A stretch of 52,803 bases of DNA, from positions 1 through 52,803 of the forward strand of contig NZ_BOOG01000050.1 in the NCBI RefSeq assembly GCF_016863115.1, written 5' to 3'. Position numbers and translations under genes: made by a program. How positions within the stretch are numbered: the first letter of the stretch is position 1; each line of letters starts with the position of its first letter. The notes under the pieces were generated by a model that saw only the letters and a list, made by a program, of their open reading frames with translations, had not been told where the DNA came from and did no database searches. Shown here one piece after another: positions 6,811 to 17,634 of this stretch. The DNA comes from Sphaerimonospora thailandensis (lineage in GTDB: Bacteria; Actinomycetota; Actinomycetes; Streptosporangiales; Streptosporangiaceae).

Positions 6811-7132
6811 TCAGCGTTCGTGGGCGCGCTCGTAGGCGAGCAGGATCTCGGGGCGGAGCCTGCCACGATCGGGTACGGCGAAGCCGTTGTCCCTCGCCCA
6901 TCGGCGAACCTCGGCCGTGGTCGGCGTCGGCCGGCCACTCGTTCGCCCCCGCCGGGTAGCAGTAGATCGCCTTCTCCCGGGGCCAGGTCCCGCCCGCGCG
7001 CAGCACCAGTCCGGCCGTCCCGAGCGGCAGCCGGATCAGGTACGGCAGGCGGGAGTCCGGGTCTGGATTGCGGACGATGACGAAGTCGAGCACACCCACA
7101 TTTTCACCGATCAGGCCCTGCTCTGATGCCAC
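6811..7132 (-). pseudogene. Decayed ERCC4-nuclease/Lsr2-tail gene
   Basis: The minus strand from ATG 7132 encodes ~65 residues resembling the beginning of actinomycete ERCC4-domain proteins with an Lsr2-type tail (DFVIVRNPDPDSRLPYLIR, then TWPREKAIYCYPAG). Near 6930 the reading frame changes and joins directly to a C-terminal Lsr2 DNA-binding domain (TAEVRRWARDNGFAVPDRG, then RPEILLAYERAHER and stop at 6811). The central ERCC4 nuclease domain, roughly 200 residues in intact relatives as I recall them, is missing. It is a deleted, frameshifted remnant. The family assignment rests on recalled similarity of the two ends. Confidence 0.55.
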
Positions 7133-7155
7133 CCCACCCTCTGATGAAAACTGTG

Positions 7156-7184
7156 CGCATTGGATTGATTACAATGCGTATACA
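7156..7184 (+). promoter_or_regulatory. Promoter/operator of the fused A-B paralogue
   Basis: An AT-rich region upstream of the 7230 start. CGCATTG (7156-7162) and CAATGCG (7172-7178) form a perfect inverted repeat with a 9-base spacer, followed directly by TATACA (7179-7184), a reasonable -10 element. The layout parallels the inverted repeats upstream of gene A at 4156-4199, although the arm sequences differ. Function is inferred. Confidence 0.45.
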
Positions 7185-7229
7185 CTGCATTCGCAAACTT
7201 CGGTAACCACTCCCCAGCAGGTGACCTCG

Positions 7230-7670
7230 ATGGGTGACGACGACCTCCGCGACGAGAAGCGAGTCAGCCGGCACGGCACGACCGACGGCCCGATCGACGG
7301 CAAAGTGGTTCGGCGGCACCGGCCCGGCGGCAGGGGGAGCAACCTGATTCAGTTGCAGATCGGAGAGCGTCCCTGGCGGCCCACACCCGGTACGGACGTA
7401 GTCGACATTTATGACCGCCACGACATGCCCACGACGGGATTGATCAAGCAAGATGACCGGCTCTACGTGTTCGACTGCGTCGACGGTCACGTGTCAAGAG
7501 TCAACTTCTGGGCGTACGCCCAGGTCGACGCGGTCGAGGTGAGCCACCTCCAGGATGCCGTGGGTGACGAGTTCAGCCGCCTGCTGAAGGAGATCTTCAC
7601 CGATAGGCCGATCGTGGGGGCTCTCGCCGTCGACACCCGCATCGAGTCGAGCGCCCCCATCGACTGCTGA
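7230..7670 (+). CDS. A-B fusion protein, paralogue of the split locus (146 aa)
   Basis: The start at ATG 7230 is chosen because the leader and first 24 residues match gene A (MGDDDLRDEK, then GPIDG). After about residue 36 the sequence switches to gene B similarity (SNLIQLQIGERPW) and follows it through GLIKQDDRLYVFDCVDGHV to SSAPIDC, ending ~35 residues before B would. It therefore looks like a two-gene operon fused by an in-frame deletion of about 95 codons of A plus the A/B junction. The frame is open further upstream to 7068, but that part has no homology to A. Whether the fusion is functional is unknown. Confidence 0.7.
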   Translation: MGDDDLRDEKRVSRHGTTDGPIDGKVVRRHRPGGRGSNLIQLQIGERPWRPTPGTDVVDIYDRHDMPTTGLIKQDDRLYVFDCVDGHVSRVNFWAYAQVDAVEVSHLQDAVGDEFSRLLKEIFTDRPIVGALAVDTRIESSAPIDC

Positions 7671-7681
7671 CACCGGCACAA

Positions 7682-7810
7682 CGCCGATCCCCAGACTCCA
7701 CTGGTGGCCGTCTCGCGATGCGGTGTCACTGACGGCCTACCGCTCGCCACGCACTTCCGAGGACCTGCCGGGTATCTGGCAGTCGTGAGGTGAGCGGCCC
7801 GGAGGACCTC
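7682..7810 (+). pseudogene. 3' remnant of a second copy of the 13566 ATPase
   Basis: The sequence 7682-7810 closely resembles 14892-15023, the last ~37 codons of the ATPase gene plus 20 bases beyond its stop. It reads PLVAVSRCGVTDGLPLA as in the ATPase, then loses frame in the final ten codons. Nothing upstream of 7682 matches the ATPase. It is the scar of a duplicated or rearranged ATPase gene and forms a direct repeat flanking the nucleotidase-nuclease segment. Confidence 0.75.
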
Positions 7811-7968
7811 TTTCGCCGTGCAAGACCCGGAACGTGAACATCGGCTGGATACCGGCGGCCGACATCACCCTTCGGGCTTCCCCTTGGCAGTCTTTGTGCT
7901 TCCCCCTGGCAGTGCTTGACCATATGTTGCCTTTGTTAGTTCTTGTCCGAACGCACGGGAGGCACCGT

Positions 7969-10416
7969 ATGCGCCTGCGAAGGCGTCTGGCGCCGTTGGT
8001 AGCAACGGCCACGATGGCCGCGATAGCAGGGATCGGCCTGGTCGGCGCGCCGGCGGCGTACGCCTATGACGCCGATGACACTGTCGAGATCGACATCCTC
8101 GGGATCAACGACTTCCATGGCCGGCTGGAGGCGAACGGCCAGGAAGCAGGAGCCGCGGCGCTGGCGACCGCGGTCCGGGATATGAGGGCGCAGAACCCCA
8201 ACACCATCTTCGCCGCGGCGGGGGACCTGATCGGCGCCTCGACGTTCACCTCGTTCATCCAGCAGGACAACCCGACCATCGACGCGCTCAACGCGGCCGG
8301 CCTCGAGGTCAGCGCGGTCGGCAACCACGAGTTCGATCGGGGCTACGACGACCTGGTGAACCGGGTCATCCCGCGGGCCACGTGGGAATACATCGGTGCG
8401 AATGTCAGGGTCAAGAAGGAGCTCCAGGACAGGTACAAGCAGCTCACCGAGTCCTGGGTCAAGGAGGTCGACGGGGTCAAGGTCGGCTTTGTCGGCGCGG
8501 TGACCGAGCACCTCAGCGAGCTCGTCACCCCCGCCGGCATCTCCATGCTCGACATCCTGGACATTCCGCGCACGGTCAACGAGGTCGCCGACGAGTTGAA
8601 GGCCAAGCAGGGGGCCGACATCGTCGTGCTGCTCGTGCACGAGGGCGCCGCCAGCACGCGGTACGAGTCGGCGGTCGACCCGGCGAGCGACTTCGGCAAG
8701 ATCGTGAACGGAGTCGACAAGAACTTCGACGCGGTCATCTCCGGCCACACCCACCTGTCCTACGACCATAAAGTCCCGGTCAAGGAGTGGCAGGACGAGA
8801 AGCGTCCGGTGACCGTACGCCCGGTCGTGTCGGCGGGCCAGTACGGGTACAACCTAAGCAAGATCACGTTCACCTATGACCGGACCAAGAAGCAAGCGGT
8901 CAACGTCGACTCGAAGATCGTTCCCCTGACCGAGCGGCAGGCGGACGGCACGTGGAAGCCCCTCTACCGCCCGGACCCGGCGGCGAAGGCGATCGTGGAC
9001 GGTGCAGTCGAGGTGGCCAAGAGGGAGGGCGCGCGCAAGCTCGGTGAGATCACCGCGGACTTCAACCGGGCCCGGCAGTCCAACGGCACCACCGAGAACC
9101 GCGGCGGTGAATCGCCCCTGGGCAGCCTCGTCGCCGACGCGCAACTCGCGGGTGCTCGCACCACCGACCCGTCCACCGAGATCGCTTTCATGAACCCGGG
9201 CGGGCTCCGTACGGACATGAAGTACCGGGCCCAGGGCAAGCAGGACGGCACCGTCACCTACAAGGAGGCGGCCGAGGTCCAGCCGTTCGCCAACACCCTG
9301 GTCACGATGACTCTGACCGGTAAGCAGATCGTCCAGGTGCTCGAGGAGCAGTGGCAGCCCGAGGGGGCCAGCCGGCCGTTCCTCAAGCTCGGCGTGTCCA
9401 AGGGGCTCTTCTACACCTACGACCCGACCGCACCCAAGGGCCGGCACATCACCTCGGTCTCCCTCGGCGGAAAGCCGCTGGACCCGGCCAAGTCCTACCG
9501 CGTGGTCGTGAACTCGTTCCTCGCCTCGGGCGGGGACAACTTCAGCACCCTGAACGAAGGGGCGGACAAGCGGGACACCGGCCAGGTCGACCTGCAGTCC
9601 ATGGTCACCTACCTGGGCGAGAACTCGCCCGTTGCCCCGGATTACGCGCAGCGCGCGATCGGCGTGCGGTTCGACGCGCCGCAGGGCGGCTTCAAGACCG
9701 GTGACCCGGTGACGGTCAACCTGTCGTCGCTGCTGTTCACCACCGGCGAGCCGAAGGACGAGAAGGTCACGGCCACGTTCGCCGGCCAGAAGGTCGGCAC
9801 TTTCGCGGTCGACGCCACCGCCGGCGCGAGCACCGACAGCACCGACGAGGTCGGCCGTGCGACCGTCGAGTTCGCGGTGCCCGCTGCCCCGGCGCGCGGA
9901 GGCGCGACGAGCGCGGACCTCGTCATCACCGGTGAGACGACCGGCACGGCGGTCACCGTGGCGATCCCGCTGGCCGCTGACACCGGGCCCGCGTGCACGA
10001 CCACGATCACCGGCCGCCACGCCGGTCCCCTCAAGGTGAGCTCCGGCGTCACCTGCCTGAACGGAGCAGCGGTCTCCGGGCCGGTCACGGTGCGGAAGGG
10101 CGCGAGCCTCCACGCGACCGGCGCCGTGGTCAGCGGGCCGATCAGCGCCTCGAAGGCCGCCGGTGTCTCGCTGAACCAGACCACTGTCGGTGGTCCGGTG
10201 ACGGTCAACGGCGCCACCGACAAGCTCACCATCCTGGACTCCAAGGTGAGCGGTCCGGTCAGCCTGACCAACAACCGGGTGGCCGACGCACCGGTCGTGT
10301 CCGGCAACCGGATCAGCGGGCCGTTGAGCTGCAGCGGAAACTCCCCGGCGCCGACGAACAACGGCAAGGTCAACACCGTGTCCGGTCCCAGGAGCGGACA
10401 GTGCAAGGGGCTGTGA
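7969..10416 (+). CDS. Secreted 5'-nucleotidase/2',3'-cyclic phosphodiesterase family protein
   Basis: An exported metallophosphoesterase of 815 residues that would strip phosphate from nucleotides outside the cell. Residues 1-32 are a signal peptide (Arg-rich start, hydrophobic core, AYA cleavage region). The catalytic domain has GINDFHG (Asp48, His50), GDLIG, GNHEFD and SGHTHLSYD metal-binding motifs. The 5'-nucleotidase C-terminal domain follows, with substrate motifs ending FLASGGDNFS. Then come an Ig-like segment (GFKTGDPVTVNLSSL) and a terminal ~141-residue four-Cys module of SGPxxx repeats shared with the next gene. The start at 7969 has GGGAGG just upstream. There is no LPxTG anchor, so it is probably released or bound through the C-terminal module. 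Confidence 0.95.
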   Translation: MRLRRRLAPLVATATMAAIAGIGLVGAPAAYAYDADDTVEIDILGINDFHGRLEANGQEAGAAALATAVRDMRAQNPNTIFAAAGDLIGASTFTSFIQQDNPTIDALNAAGLEVSAVGNHEFDRGYDDLVNRVIPRATWEYIGANVRVKKELQDRYKQLTESWVKEVDGVKVGFVGAVTEHLSELVTPAGISMLDILDIPRTVNEVADELKAKQGADIVVLLVHEGAASTRYESAVDPASDFGKIVNGVDKNFDAVISGHTHLSYDHKVPVKEWQDEKRPVTVRPVVSAGQYGYNLSKITFTYDRTKKQAVNVDSKIVPLTERQADGTWKPLYRPDPAAKAIVDGAVEVAKREGARKLGEITADFNRARQSNGTTENRGGESPLGSLVADAQLAGARTTDPSTEIAFMNPGGLRTDMKYRAQGKQDGTVTYKEAAEVQPFANTLVTMTLTGKQIVQVLEEQWQPEGASRPFLKLGVSKGLFYTYDPTAPKGRHITSVSLGGKPLDPAKSYRVVVNSFLASGGDNFSTLNEGADKRDTGQVDLQSMVTYLGENSPVAPDYAQRAIGVRFDAPQGGFKTGDPVTVNLSSLLFTTGEPKDEKVTATFAGQKVGTFAVDATAGASTDSTDEVGRATVEFAVPAAPARGGATSADLVITGETTGTAVTVAIPLAADTGPACTTTITGRHAGPLKVSSGVTCLNGAAVSGPVTVRKGASLHATGAVVSGPISASKAAGVSLNQTTVGGPVTVNGATDKLTILDSKVSGPVSLTNNRVADAPVVSGNRISGPLSCSGNSPAPTNNGKVNTVSGPRSGQCKGL
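9991..10413 (+). repeat. C-terminal four-Cys SGP module, copy 1
   Basis: The last ~141 residues of the nucleotidase are built of short segments each containing SGP or GGP (ASGPVTV, VSGPISA, GGPVTVN, VSGPVSL, ISGPLSC), with cysteines near both ends. Its counterpart is at 13010-13420. The periodicity suggests a small beta-solenoid. The role is unknown. Confidence 0.8.
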
Positions 10417-10447
10417 CCCGCTGATGCGGTAGTCCAAGCCGGATCAG

Positions 10448-10483
10448 GGGCGGTGGCGTGGACGACGATCTGCGCCACCGCCC
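10448..10483. terminator. Hairpin terminator after the nucleotidase
   Basis: GGGCGGTGGCG (10448-10458) pairs perfectly with CGCCACCGCCC (10473-10483): an 11-bp GC-rich stem with a 14-base loop, 31 bases after the nucleotidase stop and ahead of the nuclease gene. There is no clear U tract, as is common in actinomycetes. Confidence 0.75.
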
Positions 10484-10582
10484 TTCGCTTACTCACAAGC
10501 ACCGCGCGCTCGTGGCACCGCACACTCACGGCGCCACGCTCTCGGGGGTCTTCAACACCACCAACGAGAAGAGAGGGACAGG

Positions 10583-13423
10583 ATGCGTTCAAGCCGGCGC
10601 ATTCCGCCATTCGCCGCCACCGCGGTGGCCGTGGCGATGACCGGTCTGGGGGTGGTCACCGTGCCCGCGGTGGCGGCCGCGGAGTTCACCCCCTTCATCA
10701 GCGAGATCCACTACGACAACGTCGGCGCTGACGAAGGCGAGGCGGTGGAGATCGAGGCACCGGCCGGATTCGATCTCACCGGCTGGAAGATCCTTCGTTA
10801 CAACGGCAACGTGTCCGACGCGGCCGTCGTCTACACGTCGCCGGGCACGATCAACGGTACGAGCGAGAACCTGTCCGGCACAGTACCGGCCGCCGGGGTG
10901 GTGGTCGTCGAGTACGCCCAGAACGGCCTGCAGAACGGGCCGCGGGACGGCATCGCTCTGGTCGGTCCGGACGGGCAGGCCGCCGAACTCATCTCCTACG
11001 ACGGCGTGTTCGCCACGTCGAATGGTCCGGCCGCGGGGAAGACCTCGGCCGACATCGGCGTCAAGGAGCCCAGCAGCACGCCGATCGGCCACTCGCTGCA
11101 GAAGGTCGACGGGAGGTGGACCGGTCCGCTCCCGAACACCTTCGGGGTCCGCAACGGCTCCGGCGGCGGCGATCCGGACCCGACCCCGACCCCGGATCCG
11201 GACCCGACCCCGGACCCCGGCCAGGTGCCGATCGCGAAGATCCAGGGCACCGGCGCTTCGACGCCGTACGAGGGCCAGACCGTCACCACGTCCGGAGTCG
11301 TGACCGCGACCTATCCGACCGGCGGATTCAACGGCTACTACATCCAGACCCCGGGCACGGGCGGGGACTCGGACATGAGCGAGCGCACCGCCTCGGACGC
11401 GATCTTCGTGTTCTCGTCCGCGGCGCTCCCGCGGATCGGCGACCACGTCCAGGTCACCGGCAAGGTCAGCGAATATTTCGGGCTCACCGAGATCACGGTC
11501 CCGGCGTCCGGCCTGACGATCCTCGACAAGCCGGCCGAGGCGGTCAAGCCCGTGCAGTTCGTCCTGCCACGTGATGAGGCCACCCGGGAGAAGTTCGAGG
11601 GCATGCTCGTCCAGCCCACCGGGGCGTACACGGTCTCCGACACGTACAACCTCGGCGGGTGGGGCAACAACGCGTTCGGGTCGATCACCCTCGCGGCCGG
11701 GGACACGCCGCTGCGCCAGCCCACGGACGCCGCCCGCCCGGGAGCCGAGGCCGACGCCGTGGCGGCGGACAACCAGGCCCGCCGGGTGGTGCTCGACGAC
11801 GGCCAGTCGGCTCGCACGCCCAGCAGCGGACAGGTTCCGTACCTCACCAAGACCACCCCGGTGCGCACCGGAGCGTCGGTCGCCTTCTCCGCACCGGTGA
11901 TCTTCGACTATCGCAACGACGAGTGGAAGTTCCAGCCGACCGGGCCGCTGCCCGGCGGGGCTTCGGACGCGGTGACGTTCCAGGACACCCGCACCAAGGC
12001 GCCCGAGCCGGTCGGCGGTGACGTACGGCTCGCCACGTTCAACGTGCTGAACTACTTCACCACGCTCGGGGTGGATCTGCCGGGCTGCAAGGCCTACACC
12101 GATCGCGCCGGCAACCCGATCTCGGTCAGCGGCGGCTGCGACGCCCGCGGTGCGTGGGACAGATCGAACCTCGAGCGGCAGCAGGGCAAGATCGTCAGTG
12201 CGATCAACAGCCTCGACGCCGACGTGGTGGCGTTGGAGGAGGTCGAGAACTCCGCCAAGTTCAACAAGGACCGCGACGACGCGCTGGCCAAGCTGGTCGA
12301 CGCGCTCAACGCCGTCGCCGGCCCCGGCACCTGGGACTATGCGAGGTCGCCGGAGAAGCAGCCGGACCTTCAGGACCAGGACGTCATCCGCAACGCCTTC
12401 ATCTACCGCCCGGCGGCGGTCACGCCGGTGGGGTCCTCGACGATCCTCACCGACTCCCCCGCCTTCCACAACGCCCGCGAGCCGCTCGCCCAGGAGTTCG
12501 CCGCGGTCAACGGGGGCAAGCGGTTCCTCGCCATCACCAACCACTTCAAGTCCAAGGGGTGCGGCGGCACGACCGATCCGGGCGACGGGCAGGGCTGCTG
12601 GACCCCGGACCGGGTGAAGCAGGCGCAGGCACTGGCCGGCTTCGCCGATGCTCTGGTCGAGAAGACCGGGACACGGGCGGTGTTCCTGTTCGGTGACTTC
12701 AACGCCTACACCCAGGAGGACCCGATGCAGGTCCTCTACACCGCGGGCTACACCGACCTGAACGCGGAGTTCGCCAAGAAGCACACGTACGTCTTCGACG
12801 AGACGGTGGGCTCGCTCGACCACGTCCTCGGCAACGCCGCGGCGCTCACGTCCGTGCGCGGCGTGGACGTGTGGAACATCAACTCGGTCGAATCGGTGCT
12901 GACCGAGTATTCGCGGCACAACTACTTCGCCGGCGACCTGTTCGAGCCGGCCACGCCGTACCGCTCCAGCGACCACGACCCGATCCTCGTCGGCGTGCAG
13001 AGCCTGCCGGCCTGCACCAAGACCATCGCCGGGAAGCACAGCGGTCCGTTGACGGTCAGCTCGGGGATCACCTGCCTGGACGGTGCGACGGTGTCGGGTG
13101 GGGTGACGGTACGGCCGGGGGCCGGCCTGTTCACGACCGGGTCGCGGATCAGCGGGCCGATCACCGCTTCGCGGGCCGGGCAGGTGGCGCTGCTGCGGAC
13201 GACGATCAGCGGGCCGGTGACGATCAGCGGATCCGGTGAGGTGACGCTGGACGGGCTGACCATCAGCGGTCCGGTGCGCCTGAACGACAACCGGGCGCCG
13301 ATTGTCGCGGGCAACCGGATCAGCGGGCCGCTGTCGTGCACCGGGAACTCGCCCGCGCCGATCAACAACGATCGGCCGAACACGGTGTCCGGTCCCAAGA
13401 CCGGCCAGTGCTCGGGGCTGTGA
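10583..13423 (+). CDS. Secreted ExeM/NucH-family extracellular nuclease
   Basis: An exported nuclease of 946 residues predicted to degrade extracellular DNA. A signal peptide spans ~1-32 (VPAVAAA). Then come a lamin-tail-like domain (~33-190: FISEIHYDN, GFDLTGWKI), a DPDPTPTPDPD linker, an OB-fold-like domain (~215-350: GVVTATYPTGG, QVTGKVSEY), and an endonuclease/exonuclease/phosphatase domain (~480-800) with LATFNVLNYF, ALEEVEN, TNHFKSKG, FGDFNAY and SSDHDP catalytic motifs. The final ~137 residues are the four-Cys SGP module also found on the upstream nucleotidase. The start has GAGAGGGACAGG before it. The two enzymes could act in series: DNA to nucleotides to nucleosides plus phosphate. 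Confidence 0.94.
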   Translation: MRSSRRIPPFAATAVAVAMTGLGVVTVPAVAAAEFTPFISEIHYDNVGADEGEAVEIEAPAGFDLTGWKILRYNGNVSDAAVVYTSPGTINGTSENLSGTVPAAGVVVVEYAQNGLQNGPRDGIALVGPDGQAAELISYDGVFATSNGPAAGKTSADIGVKEPSSTPIGHSLQKVDGRWTGPLPNTFGVRNGSGGGDPDPTPTPDPDPTPDPGQVPIAKIQGTGASTPYEGQTVTTSGVVTATYPTGGFNGYYIQTPGTGGDSDMSERTASDAIFVFSSAALPRIGDHVQVTGKVSEYFGLTEITVPASGLTILDKPAEAVKPVQFVLPRDEATREKFEGMLVQPTGAYTVSDTYNLGGWGNNAFGSITLAAGDTPLRQPTDAARPGAEADAVAADNQARRVVLDDGQSARTPSSGQVPYLTKTTPVRTGASVAFSAPVIFDYRNDEWKFQPTGPLPGGASDAVTFQDTRTKAPEPVGGDVRLATFNVLNYFTTLGVDLPGCKAYTDRAGNPISVSGGCDARGAWDRSNLERQQGKIVSAINSLDADVVALEEVENSAKFNKDRDDALAKLVDALNAVAGPGTWDYARSPEKQPDLQDQDVIRNAFIYRPAAVTPVGSSTILTDSPAFHNAREPLAQEFAAVNGGKRFLAITNHFKSKGCGGTTDPGDGQGCWTPDRVKQAQALAGFADALVEKTGTRAVFLFGDFNAYTQEDPMQVLYTAGYTDLNAEFAKKHTYVFDETVGSLDHVLGNAAALTSVRGVDVWNINSVESVLTEYSRHNYFAGDLFEPATPYRSSDHDPILVGVQSLPACTKTIAGKHSGPLTVSSGITCLDGATVSGGVTVRPGAGLFTTGSRISGPITASRAGQVALLRTTISGPVTISGSGEVTLDGLTISGPVRLNDNRAPIVAGNRISGPLSCTGNSPAPINNDRPNTVSGPKTGQCSGL
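13010..13420 (+). repeat. C-terminal four-Cys SGP module, copy 2
   Basis: Counterpart of 9991-10413 at the end of the nuclease, from ACTKTIAGKHSGPL to GQCSGL. All four cysteines (ACT, TCLDG, LSCTGN, QC) are in matching positions. The shared NRISGPLSC and NTVSGP blocks are nearly identical, indicating duplication or common recruitment of one module. Confidence 0.8.
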
Positions 13424-13449
13424 GCCGCTGACCTGCACCGCGCGCCGGG

Positions 13450-13483
13450 CCTCTCGTTCACCTCGTGAGGGGTGGCCGAGAGG
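13450..13483. terminator. Hairpin terminator after the nuclease
   Basis: CCTCTCG (13450-13456) pairs with CGAGAGG (13477-13483), with CACC/GGTG extending inside, 27 bases after the nuclease stop codon. A compound stem with one interior loop; probably a factor-independent terminator. Confidence 0.6.
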
Positions 13484-13510
13484 TCCGGCACCGCCCGCCG
13501 GCGGCGCCGA

Positions 13511-13553
13511 ACAATGTAAGATCGCATCTACGTTAGATTGATTCTACGTAAGA
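13511..13553 (+). promoter_or_regulatory. Three direct repeats upstream of the ATPase
   Basis: The AT-rich promoter region holds TCTACGTTAGA (13527-13537) and TCTACGTAAGA (13543-13553), exactly 16 bp apart. A weaker copy, ACAATGTAAGA, lies 16 bp further up (13511-13521). The last copy ends 12 bases before the ATG. Such spacing suggests cooperative binding of a regulator or overlap with the promoter; the binding protein is unknown. Confidence 0.45.
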
Positions 13554-13565
13554 GCGAGGCGACCA

Positions 13566-15002
13566 ATGGAGTTCAGGGGCAGGGCCGCAGATCTTGAGCT
13601 ACTGCGCGGGCAACTGCGGCAGGTGACGGAGGGAGGAGGCGGCACTCGCGGGCGAGCTGTGATCATGACGGGCCGGCGTCGGGTGGGAAAGTCACGGCTG
13701 GTTCAGGAATTCTGTGACCGCACTCGTCTACCGTACGTGGTCTTTCAGGCCACCAGGGGGCGCAATCCTGTGGCTGAGCGCGCTGACTTCATCGGCATGC
13801 TCGGGGAGTCCGCATTGCCGGGGGCCGAGTTGGTCGCCGGGGTGCAGCCGGGGGACTGGAACCAGGCGCTGCGTACCCTGGCCTTGGCTGTGCCCGACGA
13901 CGCGCCCAGCATCGCGGTCATTGACGAGGTTCCGTGGCTGGTGGAGCAGGATCGCGAGTTCGAAGGGGCGCTGCAGACGGTCTGGGACCGGCACCTGTCT
14001 GCCAAGCCGGTGCTGCTCATCCTGGTCGGCAGTGACCTGTCGGTGATGGAGGCGTTGCAGTCCTACGGCCGTCCCTTCTTCGGACGTGCTGCGAAGATGA
14101 CCGTCCGGCCGCTCCATCCTGCGGATGTGGCCGTCATGACCGGCCTGGATGCCGCCGACGCCATCGATGCCTTTCTGATCACCGGCGGTTTCCCCGAGGT
14201 GGTCAAGGCGTGGCAGCCAGGTATGGACCGCGTCGGCTACTTGCGGGCGTCTCTGGCGGATCCTCTGTCCGCGCTGCTGATGGCCGGCGAACTGTCGTTG
14301 CTGGGCGAGTTTCCCGAAACCTCCCACTCTCGCGCGATCCTGTCGGCGGTAGGTAGCGGGGAGCGCACGTTCACGGCCATCGCCACCGAGGCGGGCGGCG
14401 CCACTCCCCTGGCCTCGGGCACTCTCTCCCCGCTCCTGTCCACCCTTGTGGACAAGCGGGTGGTGGCCATCGAAAGTCCGCTGTCGACCAAGCCGGATAC
14501 CAAGAACAAGCGCTACCGCATCACCGATCCTTACCTGCGGTTCTGGCTCGCTTTCCTGGACCGCGGTATTCCGCTGGTCGAGCGCGGCCGGGGCGAACTC
14601 GTCCTGGCGTCCATCGAACGCTCCTGGACCTCTTGGCGTGGCCGCGCGGTCGAGCCCGTCATCCGTGAGGCTCTACTGCGGCTGTTGCCCGACGACCGAT
14701 GGCCCGAGACCGGGGCCATCGGAGGATGGTGGAACCGTCAGAACAACCCCGAGATCGACCTCGTCGGCGCAGACCGCGACCCCGTCGCGCGGTATGTCCA
14801 CTTCCTCGGCTCGATCAAGTGGCTGGAGAACGCGCCCTTCGGTCGGCATGAGTACGAAAGCCTGGTGCGCGACATGCTCGCCGTCCCGGGCACCGATCCC
14901 AAGACTCCACTGGTGGCCGTTTCACGGTGCGGTGTCACTGACGGCCTACCGCTCGCTGCGTGCTGGGGCCCTGCAGACCTGTTGGGTGCCTGGCAGTCGT
15001 GA
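13566..15002 (+). CDS. AAA-type ATPase (archaeal ATPase/DUF234-like)
   Basis: A 478-residue cytoplasmic P-loop ATPase. The Walker A motif is GRRRVGKSR (~residue 37), Walker B is IAVIDEVPWL (~120), and sensor-type LLILVGSDLSVME follows (~158). After a winged-helix region (~270-320) the C-terminal DUF234-like part has DPYLRFWLAFL and a nuclease-like PEIDLVGADRD motif. Proteins of this group are often standalone and suspected of DNA-related or stress roles; substrates are unknown. It is preceded by an AT-rich repeat-containing promoter. Its 3' end and the following 20 bases are duplicated at 7682-7810. The stop is 19 bases from the convergent ligA stop. Confidence 0.85.
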   Translation: MEFRGRAADLELLRGQLRQVTEGGGGTRGRAVIMTGRRRVGKSRLVQEFCDRTRLPYVVFQATRGRNPVAERADFIGMLGESALPGAELVAGVQPGDWNQALRTLALAVPDDAPSIAVIDEVPWLVEQDREFEGALQTVWDRHLSAKPVLLILVGSDLSVMEALQSYGRPFFGRAAKMTVRPLHPADVAVMTGLDAADAIDAFLITGGFPEVVKAWQPGMDRVGYLRASLADPLSALLMAGELSLLGEFPETSHSRAILSAVGSGERTFTAIATEAGGATPLASGTLSPLLSTLVDKRVVAIESPLSTKPDTKNKRYRITDPYLRFWLAFLDRGIPLVERGRGELVLASIERSWTSWRGRAVEPVIREALLRLLPDDRWPETGAIGGWWNRQNNPEIDLVGADRDPVARYVHFLGSIKWLENAPFGRHEYESLVRDMLAVPGTDPKTPLVAVSRCGVTDGLPLAACWGPADLLGAWQS

Positions 15003-15021
15003 CGTGAGCGGACCGGAGGAC

Positions 15022-17601
<2,580 letters not shown>

Positions 17602-17634
17602 TCATTCCCTTTTGTCCGGCTCCACCCGAGACCG

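Noticed and set aside
7916-7941. TTGACC and TTAGTT as a promoter of the nucleotidase gene
   Set aside because: The spacing between the hexamers is only 14 bp, so the pair is not convincing.
10589-13438. 949-aa minus-strand frame opposite the NucH nuclease
   Set aside because: Shadow frame; the plus strand has a signal peptide and catalytic motifs.
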